A program made the position numbers and the translations under genes. DNA of 64,000 nt from Ophiura sarsii. Its lineage: Eukaryota > Echinodermata > Ophiuroidea > Amphilepidida > Ophiuridae. Shown piece by piece: positions 12,421 to 22,143 of this stretch. The stretch lies in contig CM069453.1 of the NCBI GenBank assembly GCA_035610835.1, positions 70,806,682 to 70,870,681 on the forward strand, read 5' to 3'. Every line of letters starts with the position of its first letter. Within the stretch, counting starts at the first letter, position 1. A model generated the notes under the pieces. The model made no database searches. It was given only the letters and a program-made list of their open reading frames with translations, and was not told the DNA's origin.

Positions 12421-12492
12421 GGGCTCGTCCGGGAATTGAACTCGGGACCTCTCGCACCCTAAGCGAGAATCATGCCACTAGACCAACGAGCC
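12421..12492 (-). tRNA. tRNA-Pro (AGG)
   Basis: Full 72-nt gene, convergent with the AGG gene at 11879. The two form the ends of a ~614-bp palindrome. The minus-strand 3' flank is ATTTTTTTATT, a pol III terminator. Confidence 0.95.
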
Positions 12493-12888
12493 GTTGAATT
12501 TCTTATAATTGCATCAACTTAAATGCGAGTTGTTCAGTTATGCGGGGATTCTATATAACAGACCATAAATTATTCGTAAATAAATATCTAAAAACTTGCG
12601 GAAGGACAACCATACCCATGTTTAGTCTTTTGAAAATAGATATTTCATGCTGTAAATAAAAAATGATTATAGTCTATTAAAGAAAAATAATGTTACGGTG
12701 TCATGATAGATATCAACTAAATCAATTGGCCCCCATGTAAATCTCTTAGAATTAACGTATTTCTTTTATGTATTCATTTACTTACAAGTAATCATTTGTA
12801 GCTGGTCGCAAAACAAACAATGATATACATAATATTTAATACGTTCCATCTAAAAAAGCTTCTTGAAGTACGCACAGGTGATATGACC

Positions 12889-12960
12889 GGCTCGTTGGTC
12901 TAGTGGCATGATTCTCGCTTTGGGTGCGAGAGGTCCCGAGTTCAATTCCCGCACGAGCCC
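12889..12960 (+). tRNA. tRNA-Pro (TGG), T-stem substitution
   Basis: 72 nt with anticodon TGG. CCCGC replaces CCCGG at the end of the T arm, so pair 49:65 becomes C.C in addition to the array-wide A.C at 52:62. Folding may be weakened. The same change occurs in the copy at 17935. Confidence 0.85.
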
Positions 12961-13253
12961 ATAGTTTATATTTTCTAATACTATTCTGTAAAGTGTAAGT
13001 GTTTGCGTTCTTATCAATTTTACGATTTTTGTTCTACATGTAGGCCTACGCCATATGGGCAATGTCTTGCTAGACGTCCCGAAACTCAAGTGCGCATGCT
13101 CAAACCAATTAAAATACGTTGTAGCTATACACGGTTTATTCCGTACGGGACGTGAGACTAGATATAGCCAAAATATGAAAGCGTTTGTGGTCTCAGTCGA
13201 TAATATTGCAAACAAAAATTCAATTTTGTACCTTCAAACATCAGGAAAATATA

Positions 13254-13325
13254 GGGCTCGTCCGGGAATTGAACTCGGGACCTCTCGCACCCAAAGCGAG
13301 AATCATACCACTAGACCAACGAGCC
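13254..13325 (-). tRNA. tRNA-Pro (TGG)
   Basis: Full 72-nt gene with D-arm variant GGTATGATT. Its upstream flank GTTA is the target site of the 3.15-kb element that begins at 13330. Confidence 0.95.
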
Positions 13326-13918
13326 GTTATGGTAGAGGAAAAGGTAGCTCATTAACATAATTTCCGTTACCCCTATCGTGTTGGAGCATGCGATTCATGT
13401 AGTCGTGTAGTATTTGTTCTCCCCGATATGAATACCGCTGTTGGTAAATTGAAAACATGTGCTAAGTACCCTAATTAAGCAAAACAAAACTTCAGTCCCT
13501 AAAATTAGTTATAGAGCATGCCAATGTGCCATCACTTTCCATTCAAATGACCGTCATTTGTGAATCGATTGCTTTATCTGTTGTCTGTTGAGTAGAAAGA
13601 CGCTATTGAAATGGACTAATAGGGTTGCCCTTTTATAGCTTTGGAATCACGGGTATTAGCGGAACTCGTTTTTAGTGAAATCGATTTAATACCTGCAATC
13701 ATTACAATGACACCTAATTTGTCAACATCATCGGTACCCAAAGGAAATTGAATAGGGGTGTTGCTGTTTGAATCCATATATTATAGTTCTTTTGGAGAAT
13801 AACAAAAATCTCTGAATGTTTTGTTGTTGCATGGAGGCCTTTGAGTTTAAAGCTGGGTTTAGTGTAGTGCAATTCGCGAATAAACAAACTAACAAACACA
13901 CAAACCATTACAACTCGG

Positions 13919-14690
13919 ATGTCTGCTATCTACAGTAGATAGCACCCATATATTATTGCATTCATCACTTAATAAATGATCAAACTGATGCACTGCCCGT
14001 ATCAAAAGTGCTCAATTCCTAAGAAGAGCGTAATATGTTGAAAACAAGCAGTATTATTTACTTCTTGTTTCAGCATTCATCACGTAAATATAACTCAATA
14101 TTATTGCTTTCTTTTTCAGTAGATAAACACCCGGCGTTACATTTGCCACTAGCCACTAGCCACTAGCGCGTGTGTGGTCTAGTGGATAAGACGCCGGTCT
14201 CACGATGCAAAGGTTGTGAGTTCGAGCCCCGCTAGGTCCAACATGTTTGTATCCTTGGGCAAGGTACTTAGTCTCAATTGCCTCGTCGACCCAAGCGAGA
14301 TTGGGGAGCTGTCAAAAAGGGTGATATTACAATCTAAGTGCTGATATTGATGTGCGCCGAGCCGGCAGCCTACGATAGATGAAAGCGAAATGAATTGTGA
14401 CGATTTCCTAACGACAGTGTAATAATATATATAGGCTACAGCGCCATGAGCGTCGCTTGCGGCGGATACCGGCGCTATATAAATATCCACTATTATTATT
14501 ATTATTTCTATCTTCAGTAGATAGTACCCATTTATTACATTACTATCTTCAGTAACCGCATGTTATATTGCTATCTTAAGTAGATAGTATACTAATATAC
14601 TACATTGCTATCTTCAGATAACATATGCTATATTGCTATCTTCAGTAGACAGCATTCATGAATTATTACATTGATATCTTCACCTGAGCA
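13919..14690. repeat. ~55-bp TATCTTCAGTAGATAG minisatellite, interrupted
   Basis: Diverged copies of a unit with CTATCTTCAGTAGATAG and ATTACATTG lie near 13919-13960 and again at 14505-14690. The SINE at 14166-14506 lies between them. The unit core is itself nearly palindromic. Confidence 0.65.
14166..14506 (+). mobile_element. tRNA-derived SINE with LINE-like 3' tail
   Basis: A tRNA-like head with A box GTGTGGTCTAGTGGATAAG and B box GGTTGTGAGTTCGAGCC, and CTCACGAT in the anticodon-arm position. The body contains TTAGTCTCAATTGCCTCGTC. The 3' end is GCGCTATATAAATATCC followed by (ATT)n. That tail resembles the 3' ends of the CR1/L2-like LINE fragments at 3.9 and 53.35 kb, which suggests mobilisation by that LINE machinery. 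Confidence 0.85.
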
Positions 14691-16400
14691 TAATATCAAT
14701 ATAAACAGTACGTGAATTTACACTTTTATAGTGTTATTGATGTGCAACAGTTTCTTAACTTAATTAGGACCAGTCAGGATAGGAGAGTAAACGACATATT
14801 TACAAAAGATTAAACATAAATCATGTTTATTTACAAACATTCCTAATGTATGCCTTTTCAAAGTGTATGAAGACTGCCTTATGCACTCGTAAAAAATAAC
14901 CCCTTTCCATGATAGCCAACTATACACCAACTACAATTTAAATTAAGTTACATTTCTTGTTTTTAGTCACCCATTTTTGTATCAAATGACCACGAAAGTG
15001 ACACAAAACACGTAAACAAATGACTAGAAAAAAGTAAAAATGTAACCCCCTTTTCAGTTGGTGTAATTGACAAGGGGCTTTATTATTTAAGTCTAACGTT
15101 TTTATTTGTTTATTTTATTCAAATGAAGAGTGATAGATTGATAATTATACACACAAAGTGTATCGATCCTAGACCAATATTGTTTTAAGTGCATGGTGCA
15201 GTGGCAATTGAAATGGAAATTTAAGGCATAGGCCTATTATGGCTTGTTGTAGGGGGAATCATTGGTTGTTAAGTAAGTGACCTAACTACTACCATATGAG
15301 ATTTATGCAGTTCAATGAGTCTAGCACTAAGGGACCACGAGTCATTTGTATTGACGGTGAATCAATTGCAACACTTTTTTTTTAATTCTTAAAGACACGA
15401 CGTTACCTCATTTTAAAAAGGCCATCTAGATCTTGGCATAAAATTCACAGCATTTAACGTGGGTTTTCCTCAGGATCCTCAACTGAGATAACAACCCGAA
15501 ACCACAAACTGGATGGCTTACGGGTAACAAATTATATACCAAAACGATGTCGTATCTCTAATATAAAAGCATAACTTAGCCTATTCCAAATTAAATAATC
15601 CTGAAGTTAACATCAATATAATGACTCGAGGTGTTCTAGGCCAATTAAAATTGACCCTTCTGTGTTTAGGCGTACTGTTTCCCGCCCGCGACCAAAAATG
15701 AGAATGCCAAATATGTAATTATTTGATTTTTATTTAGAATTGTATGCAATTAATCACGTAGTTAGGCTATAACGTAATTAAATACGGACCTCGATATTGG
15801 TTGCGATTACTTGTTTCAATATCATGAATATAGGCCTAAAGGAATAAAAGATAAACATCGCGTCCCTTTTTCAAGCATGAAACTGTTAACTCATAATCAT
15901 TTTAAATCGATGTCCTTATTGCCAAGTAGCTAGCTTTGATTATGCTTCTAAAATTATTCAATAAAATAACCTTGTCAGTCCCGAGCTCGTCCGTAGCTAT
16001 CTGACGATTCAGAGAATCCAGTCCCCCCATGTCACACTTTAGTACACAGAGCTGATACAGCATGCTAAGACGAATGACGTCGGATTTACGAGCGATAGCT
16101 GCATACCTGAGAACAATACCAGTAAATATTCCTAAAAGGAACTCGCGTTTGTTTCCTTAAAAATATTCATGATCAATAGGATTCGAACGGGAGGTGGCAA
16201 CTCCATTCAATAGCAGCACAAAGAAACACATTAGTGAGTTCGCCGTAAATTCAATAGAGTAGTGTTGCTAAAATGGTATATACTGCATTAAATTTAGGTA
16301 TTGATTCTTTATTTTGGTTAATTAAAGCTAATTAGCACACGATTTTAATTTACCAACAGCGATATTCTTATCGAGGAGACAATGCCCCACATGTTTATAC
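14507..16400. other. Interior of the 3.15-kb element, no coding seen
   Basis: After the minisatellite the element interior is AT-rich. TAGGCCTA occurs at 15229 and 15831. No transposase-like frame on either strand. Confidence 0.5.
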
Positions 16401-16785
16401 CAACCGCATGCTCCAACACGATAGGGGTAACGGAATGTCTTACGGGAAGCACTTTTCTCGGGTTTTACACTGTACCATTAGGTTTAATCGCAATATTGAT
16501 CAACTTATAGTTCTTTAATCCGTTGGCCATCTTTTAACTAACATAGATGCACGTAAACACATAATTGATTATGAACTTTGAACACATATTAATGTGCTTT
16601 GTAAAATCCAGTTGTCAATGTGGCATTTTAACTATATTTGACACTTCTCAATTCCAGAGCTTTATTGGGTTTCCCTTTTGCATTAGAAGCGCTCTTTCTT
16701 TTGCTTTTCTTTTGGGGCTTTCTTGAAAGAACAAAGAAGCTATTGATCGCACAATTACCGATTATATTTGCGATAGTTTTAACTT

Positions 16786-16804
16786 GGCTCGTTGGTCTAG
16801 AGGT
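16786..16804 (+). pseudogene. tRNA-Pro (CGG type) remnant, 19 nt
   Basis: Only the first 19 bases remain. The sequence then continues with the spacer that normally lies ~180 bp downstream (compare 11577 with 11757). AGGT occurs at both breakpoints, so the deletion used 4-bp microhomology. The same junction recurs at 18681, so it predates the unit duplication. Confidence 0.92.
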
Positions 16805-16921
16805 TAAGCTTATTTCACCATCGACCGTGTGCCAACTACAAAGTGACGTCACTTGAATTATTTGAATATTTTTATAAATTGCACAGCCATAAATATAATT
16901 GAACGTAAATGAATTGACAAT

Positions 16922-16996
16922 GGCTCGTTGGTCTAGTGGCGGCATGATTCTCGCTTAGGGTGCTGGAGGTCCCGAGTTCAATTCCCGGACGAGCTC
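16922..16996 (+). pseudogene. tRNA-Pro (AGG) pseudogene
   Basis: 75 nt. GGC is duplicated in the D arm, the 3' anticodon strand is GCTGG instead of GCGAG, and the acceptor end is CGAGCT. The loop still reads TTAGGGT. Paired stems are broken, so it is probably inactive. Confidence 0.88.
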
Positions 16997-17467
16997 ATCT
17001 TTTGTAATCATTAATATTTCACTAATACCCGATGTGATGCCTAGAGGGAGTTTATTCTTTTTTAGCTGGTGTCAAAATCTGCAGTCAATAATTCACTGAA
17101 CAAATTGTGTTCACCTATTAATTTAACATGATTCATGAAAAGTTCTGATTTGTGTGTACATAAAGAGGTGATGAAATAAATTTTAAAAACACTGAATAAA
17201 CGGTATTTCTAACAAAATATTGATTGGGTATTAATGAAATATTAATGATTAAAAACAAATTCATTTATGTTCAATTATATTTACGGCTGTGCAATTTATT
17301 TGATCACCTCTTTATGTACACAAAAATGAGAACTTTTCATGAATCATATGTTAAATTAGGGAACACAATGTTGTCAGTGAATTATTGACTGCTTGCCGAG
17401 CTACAAAAGAATAAATTCCATTTAGGCATTACATCGTGTATTAATGAAATATTAATAATAAAAAAAT

Positions 17468-17539
17468 GGGCTCGTCCGGGAATTGAACTCGGGACCTCTC
17501 GCACCCTAAGCGAGAATCATGCCACTAGACCAACGAGCC
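17468..17539 (-). tRNA. tRNA-Pro (AGG)
   Basis: Intact 72-nt copy identical to the gene at 12421, with the same T-rich 3' flank on the minus strand. Confidence 0.95.
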
Positions 17540-17934
17540 GTTGAATTTCTTATAATTGTATCAACTATGCGAGTTGTTCAGTTATGAGGGGATTCTATAA
17601 CACACCACAAATTATTCGTTACTAAATAAATATCTAAAAACTTGCGGAAGGACAACCATACCCATGTTTAGTCTTTTGAAAATAGATATTTCATGCTGTA
17701 AATAAAAAATGATTATAGTCTATTAAAGAAAAATAATGTTACGGTGTCATGATAGATATCAACTAAATCAATTGGCCCCCATGTAAATCTCTTAGAATTA
17801 ACGTATTTCTTTTATGTATTCATTTACTTACAAGTAATTATTTGTAGCTGGTCGCAAAACAAACAATGATATACATAATATTTAATACGTTCCATCTAAA
17901 AAAGCTTCTTGAAGTACGCACAGGTGATATGACC

Positions 17935-18006
17935 GGCTCGTTGGTCTAGTGGCATGATTCTCGCTTTGGGTGCGAGAGGTCCCGAGTTCAATTCCCGCAC
18001 GAGCCC
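17935..18006 (+). tRNA. tRNA-Pro (TGG), T-stem substitution
   Basis: Identical to the copy at 12889, including the C.C mismatch at pair 49:65. The flanks are also identical for hundreds of bases. Confidence 0.85.
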
Positions 18007-18299
18007 ATAGTTTATATTTTCTAATACTATTCTGTAAAGTGTAAGTGTTTGCGTTCTTATCAATTTTACGATTTTTGTTCTACATGTAGGCCTACGCCAT
18101 ATGGGCAATGTCTTGCTAGACGTCCCGAAACTCAAGTGCGCATGCTCAAACCAATTAAAATACGTTGTAGCTATACACGGTTTATTCCGTACGGGACGTG
18201 AGACTAGATATAGCCAAAATATGAAAGCGTTTGTGGTCTCAGTCGATAATATTGCAAACAAAAATTCAATTTTGTACCTTCAAACATCAGGAAAATATA

Positions 18300-18371
18300 G
18301 GGCTCGTCCGGGAATTGAACTCGGGACCTCTCGCACCCAAAGCGAGAATCATACCACTAGACCAACGAGCC
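18300..18371 (-). tRNA. tRNA-Pro (TGG)
   Basis: Identical to the copy at 13254. Here the upstream flank is the uninterrupted GTTAGGTTTAATCG, which gives the empty site for the 13330 insertion. Confidence 0.95.
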
Positions 18372-18680
18372 GTTAGGTTTAATCGCAATATTGATCAACT
18401 TATAGTTCTTTAATCCGTTGGCCATCTTTTAACTAACATAGATGCACGTAAACACATAATTGATTATGAACTTTGAACACATATTAATGTGCTTTGTAAA
18501 ATCCAGTTGTCAATGTGGCATTTTAACTATATTTGACACTTCTCAATTCCAGAGCTTTATTGGGTTTCCCTTTTGCATTAGAAGCGCTCTTTCTTTTGCT
18601 TTTCTTTTGGGGCTTTCTTGAAAGAACAAAGAAGCTATTGATCGCACAATTACCGATTATATTTGCGATAGTTTTAACTT

Positions 18681-18699
18681 GGCTCGTTGGTCTAGAGGT
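18681..18699 (+). pseudogene. tRNA-Pro (CGG type) remnant, 19 nt
   Basis: Exact duplicate of the remnant at 16786 with the same AGGT microhomology junction. Confidence 0.92.
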
Positions 18700-18816
18700 T
18701 AAGCTTATTTCACCATCGACCGTGTGCCAACTACAAAGTGACGTCACTTGAATTATTTGAATATTTTTATAAATTGCACAGCCATAAATATAATTGAACG
18801 TAAATGAATTGACAAT

Positions 18817-18891
18817 GGCTCGTTGGTCTAGTGGCGGCATGATTCTCGCTTAGGGTGCTGGAGGTCCCGAGTTCAATTCCCGGACGAGCTC
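18817..18891 (+). pseudogene. tRNA-Pro (AGG) pseudogene
   Basis: Exact duplicate of the 75-nt pseudogene at 16922. Confidence 0.88.
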
Positions 18892-19362
18892 ATCTTTTGT
18901 AATCATTAATATTTCACTAATACCCGATGTGATGCCTAGAGGGAGTTTATTCTTTTTTAGCTGGTGTCAAACTCTGCTGTCAATAATTCACTGAACAAAT
19001 TGTGTTCACCTATTAATTTAACATGATTCATGAAAAGTTCTGATTTGTGTATACATAAAGAGGTGATGAAATAAATTTAAAAAACACTGAATAAACGGTA
19101 TTTCTAACAAAATATTGATTGGGTATTAATGAAATATTAATGATTAAAAACAAATTCATTTATGTTCAATTATATTTACGGCTGTGCAATTTATTTGATC
19201 ACCTCTTTATGTACACAAAAATGAGAACTTTTCATGAATCATATGTTAAATTAGGGAACACAATGTTGTCAGTGAATTATTGACTGCTTGCCGAGCTACA
19301 AAAGAATAAATTCCATTTAGGCATTACATCGTGTATTAATGAAATATTAATAATAATAAAAT

Positions 19363-19434
19363 GGGCTCGTCCGGGAATTGAACTCGGGACCTCACGCACC
19401 CTAAGCGAGAATCATGCCACTAGACCAACGAGCC
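19363..19434 (-). tRNA. tRNA-Pro (AGG), anticodon-stem mismatch
   Basis: 72 nt. CTCACGC replaces CTCTCGC on the plus strand, which creates one T.T mismatch in the anticodon stem. Other elements are intact. Function is uncertain. Confidence 0.8.
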
Positions 19435-19856
19435 GTTGAATTTCTTATAATTGTATCAACTATGCGAGTTGTTCAGTTATGAGGGGATTCTATAACACAC
19501 CACAAATTATTCGTTACTAAATAAATATCTAAAAACTTGCGGAAGGACAACCATACCCATGTTTAGTCTTTTGAAAATAGATATTTCATGCTGTAAATAA
19601 AAAATGATTATAGTCTAAATAAGTCTATTAAAGAAAAATAATGTTACGGCGTCATGATAGATATCAACTAAATCAATTGACCATGTAAATCTCTTAGAAT
19701 TAACGTATTTCTTTTATGTATTCATTTACTTCAAAGCAGGGAGGTGTTAAAAGTAATCATTTGTACTAGCTGGTCGCAAAACAAACAATGATATACATAA
19801 TATTTAATACGTTCCATCTTAAAAAGCTTCATGAAGTACGCACAGGTGATATGACC

Positions 19857-19928
19857 GGCTCGTTGGTCTAGTGGCATGATTCTCGCTTTGGGTGCGAGAG
19901 GTCCCGAGTTCAATTCCCGGACGAGCCC
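19857..19928 (+). tRNA. tRNA-Pro (TGG)
   Basis: Intact 72-nt copy with the normal CCCGG T-stem end, unlike its counterparts at 12889 and 17935. TTTT follows about 13 bases downstream. Confidence 0.95.
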
Positions 19929-20254
19929 ATAGTTTATATTTTCTAATACTATTCTGTAAAGTGTAAGTGTTTGCGTTCTTATCAATTGTACGCATTTTGT
20001 TCTACATGTAGGTCTACAAAATATGGGCAATGTCTTGCTAGACGTCCCGTAAGTGCGCATGCTCAAACCAATTAAAATACGTTGTATAGCTACTTATACA
20101 CGGATTATTCCGTACGGGACGTGACTACGTGAGGCAAGATATAGCCAAAAATGAAAACGTAAATTAGATTTTAAGACATGCGTTTGTGGTCTCAGTCGAT
20201 AATATTGCAAACAAAAGTTCAATTTTCGTACCTTCAAACATCAGGAAAAATATA

Positions 20255-20317
20255 GGGCTCGTCCGGGAATTAAACTCGGGACCCAAAGCGAGAATCATGC
20301 CAATAGACCAACGAGCC
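20255..20317 (-). pseudogene. tRNA-Pro (TGG) pseudogene, 9-nt deletion
   Basis: 63 nt. The 3' anticodon stem and part of the variable region are deleted (GGGAC joins directly to CCAAAGCG). One T-loop and one D-arm substitution are also present. It cannot form the cloverleaf. Confidence 0.92.
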
Positions 20318-20433
20318 GTTAGGTTTAATCGCAATATTGATCAACTTATAGTTCTTTAATCCGTTGGCCATCTTTTAACTAACATAGTTGCACGTAAACA
20401 CATAATTGATTATGAACTTTGAACACATATTAA

Positions 20434-20778
20434 AGGTAGATGTTTCGATTTTCAACTTGAAGTTTTCTATTCTACATGAAAGGTCATCCTTAAAAAAGTC
20501 GTGTTCCAAAGTTTGAGTTGCATAGCTCTAATGGTTCTTATTTTAGACGCACAAGATGCTGTGAACTGTACCCATTGAGTAGTACACAAACTATATCGGT
20601 TGTTACCACCATTCGCGGTAATTCGACGTTATTTCATTGATTTCTCCGTAATTATACCGATTTAGGCCGTCAAATTTCAGTATGATGATGAGAAAAATAC
20701 GAGCTTTCATATGATATGAAAATCTCCGTATGTTTGAAATAATTCTGTGTTACGAAAATGTGATCGGGTCTTCTACCT
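20434..20778. mobile_element. 345-bp TTAA-flanked MITE (family A, copy 1)
   Basis: Ends AGGTAGATG... and ...TCTACCT, flanked by TTAA on both sides. The empty site CATATTAATGTGC is preserved in the sister units (near 11369, 16589, 18484), so a single TTAA was duplicated. A 2-bp TA model also fits, but both copies in the window show TTAA, as expected of piggyBac-type elements. A second copy lies at 57438-57768. No coding capacity. Confidence 0.85.
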
Positions 20779-20975
20779 TTAATGTGCTTTGTAAAATTCA
20801 GTTGTCAATGTGGCATTTTAACTATATTTGACACGTCCCAATTCCAGAGCTTTATTGGGTTTCCCTTTTGCATTAGAAGCGCTCTTTCTTTTGCTTTTCT
20901 TTTGGGGCTTTCTTGAAAGAACAAAGAAGCTATTGATCGCACAATTACCGATTATATTTGCGATAGTTTTAACTT

Positions 20976-21047
20976 GGCTCGTTGGTCTAGAGGTATGATT
21001 CTCGCTTCGGGTGCGAGAGGTCCCGAGTTCGATTCCCGGACGAGCCC
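20976..21047 (+). tRNA. tRNA-Pro (CGG)
   Basis: The only full 72-nt CGG gene. D arm TCTAGAGGTATG, loop TTCGGGT, T loop TTCGATT, then CCCAATTTTTTT as terminator. It starts the fourth, truncated array unit. Confidence 0.95.
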
Positions 21048-21247
21048 AATTTTTTTCTTCACACAGTCAGAATGTGCTACTTTCACAAACATTTTTGTTC
21101 ATTGCATTTATTTAAATGTGGTAGTTGTCTAGCAAAATACAATGTCTACATTAGCACCCCGAACGAAATAAGGTTAAGCTTTTTTCACCATCGACCGTGT
21201 GCCAATTACAAAGTGACGTCACTTGAATTATTTGAATATTTGAATAA

Positions 21248-21584
21248 GTATAGCTCGCAAAAATTGGCATTTCTAACACTTAACTGGTCCAGTATGACGT
21301 TGTTAACGTCCCCCACATAATATTTACGGTGGTTCGAGACCCATTATAATGTTGAAACCTGTAGGGAAAATGAGCGCGAATCGAGCAAAAAAGATTTAAA
21401 TTTTTGAACTAAAATGGTCCAGAAAAAACGTTCCTGAAGCCATCTTGTTAAGCTTGAATAATGAAACATTGAAACTAATACGTGCAATGCGCGCAAAAAT
21501 TGGCATTTTTAACTCTAAAAAAAGTGTTAACGTCCCCCACATTAACATGACCCCGTAACCACCCCCACCATTTGCGCCGCCTAT
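21248..21584. repeat. Post-array segment with a direct repeat
   Basis: Array similarity stops within GAATATTTGAATAA. A block running from GCAAAAATTGGCATTT to TTAACGTCCCCCACAT occurs twice, at about 21257-21317 and 21490-21544, around AT-rich sequence. Confidence 0.6.
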
Positions 21585-21757
21585 GCTCCTACCCTTCCTC
21601 ATCCTCCCCTACCTCCTTCTCTTCCTCCATCTTCTCCTCTTCCTCCATCTTCTGCTCTTCCTCCTTCTTCTCCTCTTCCTCCTTTTTTTTAAACTCTTTT
21701 TTTTATTGGGGCATGATGGCCTGCTCCCCCACCCCCCCCCCCCCCCCCCCCCCCCCC
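21585..21757. repeat. Polypyrimidine tract then 26-base poly-C
   Basis: About 125 bp of (TCCTCY)n pyrimidine-rich DNA, a short AT segment, then an uninterrupted C run at 21732-21757. Both strands give open frames (L/F/S/P or poly-G) that are artefacts. Confidence 0.9.
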
Positions 21758-21771
21758 TGGATACGCCACTG
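21758..21771 (-). mobile_element. Solo hAT-type MITE terminus
   Basis: On the minus strand the sequence begins CAGTGGCGTATCCAGGGGGG, matching the CAGTGGCGTA ends of the elements at 32271 and 63412. The opposite terminus was not found within the pyrimidine-rich DNA to the left, so the left boundary is unknown. Confidence 0.55.
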
Positions 21772-22143
21772 AGAGAGAGGTCCCCTTTCCTTGGTAGAGG
21801 AACAACAATAACACTGAGTGGTCCACTGTTTGGGTGGTTTCAGGGTGGTGTAAACTTCCATGCAGAACCCATGGACAACTTGTACCAATGTGTCACCGCC
21901 ATCTTGGAGTGCTTCTGATGTGATTGCACAGTCAAGACCTGCAGCCTTCTTGGGCTTCATTTGATGAATGCCTTTCTGTGTTTCCTCAAGTGTGGGAGGA
22001 TTAAGTTGGATGGGCAGGTCCTGAGAAGCAGGTGATGGTAGATCTGATGGAATTTGACCACTGTCATTGTTTAGCAGTGAGCTGAAATACTTCCTCCATT
22101 CTGCAAGCAGGTCTTTGTCATTCTTTGGGGTGGTACCATTCAC
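21772..22143 (-). mobile_element. LINE fragment, start of RT domain
   Basis: The minus-strand frame begins DLLAEWRKYFSSLLNND and contains PPTLEETQKGIHQMKPKKAAGLDCA. This is the conserved region before RT motif 1 in non-LTR elements. A frameshift after the PPKQWTT segment precedes VVPLPRKGDLSL. The copy is cut by the hAT-type terminus at its 3' side and is 5'-truncated near 22143. It resembles the LINE type of the plus-strand copy at 30.7 kb more than that at 23-24 kb. Not active. Confidence 0.8.

Larger units (their letters stand above)
13330..16477. mobile_element. 3.15-kb TTA-flanked TIR element (Harbinger-like, non-autonomous)
   Basis: The flanks read CCG-TTA before the element and TTA-GGTTTAATCG after it. 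The empty site CCGTTAGGTTTAATCG is present at 18370-18384 and 20316-20330, so a 3-bp TTA duplication is shown directly. Ends are TGGTAGAG and its imperfect complement CTGTACCA. Inside them is a strong subterminal inverted repeat: TTCCGTTACCCCTATCG near 13361 pairs with 16406-16435, and similarity continues for over 100 bp. The TWA target fits PIF/Harbinger. No transposase was found. It contains a SINE and a minisatellite. Confidence 0.75.
10267..21247. repeat. Proline tRNA gene array: tandem and inverted units
   Basis: Nineteen tRNA-Pro copies sit in conserved spacers. The repeated unit reads CGG(+), AGG(+), AGG(-), TGG(+), TGG(-) and starts at 11564, 16786 and 18681. A CGG copy at 20976 begins a fourth unit that is cut off near 21247. 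Left of 11564 lies an inverted partial unit: spacer 10430-10829 is the reverse complement of 12493-12888. Within each unit the spacer between the convergent AGG genes (11951-12420) is itself a palindrome. Unit length is 1,895-2,071 bp after removing two transposon insertions. The second and third units are almost identical over long stretches, which points to recent duplication or gene conversion. Confidence 0.9.

Noticed and set aside
12850..13360. Overlapping 100-120 codon frames on both strands, repeated at 17.9-18.4 kb
   Set aside because: They run through tRNA-Pro genes and spacers; the repetition reflects array duplication, not protein conservation.
21572..21918. Plus-strand frames of Leu/Phe/Ser/Pro
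   Set aside because: Pyrimidine tract and poly-C, then the antisense of a LINE fragment.
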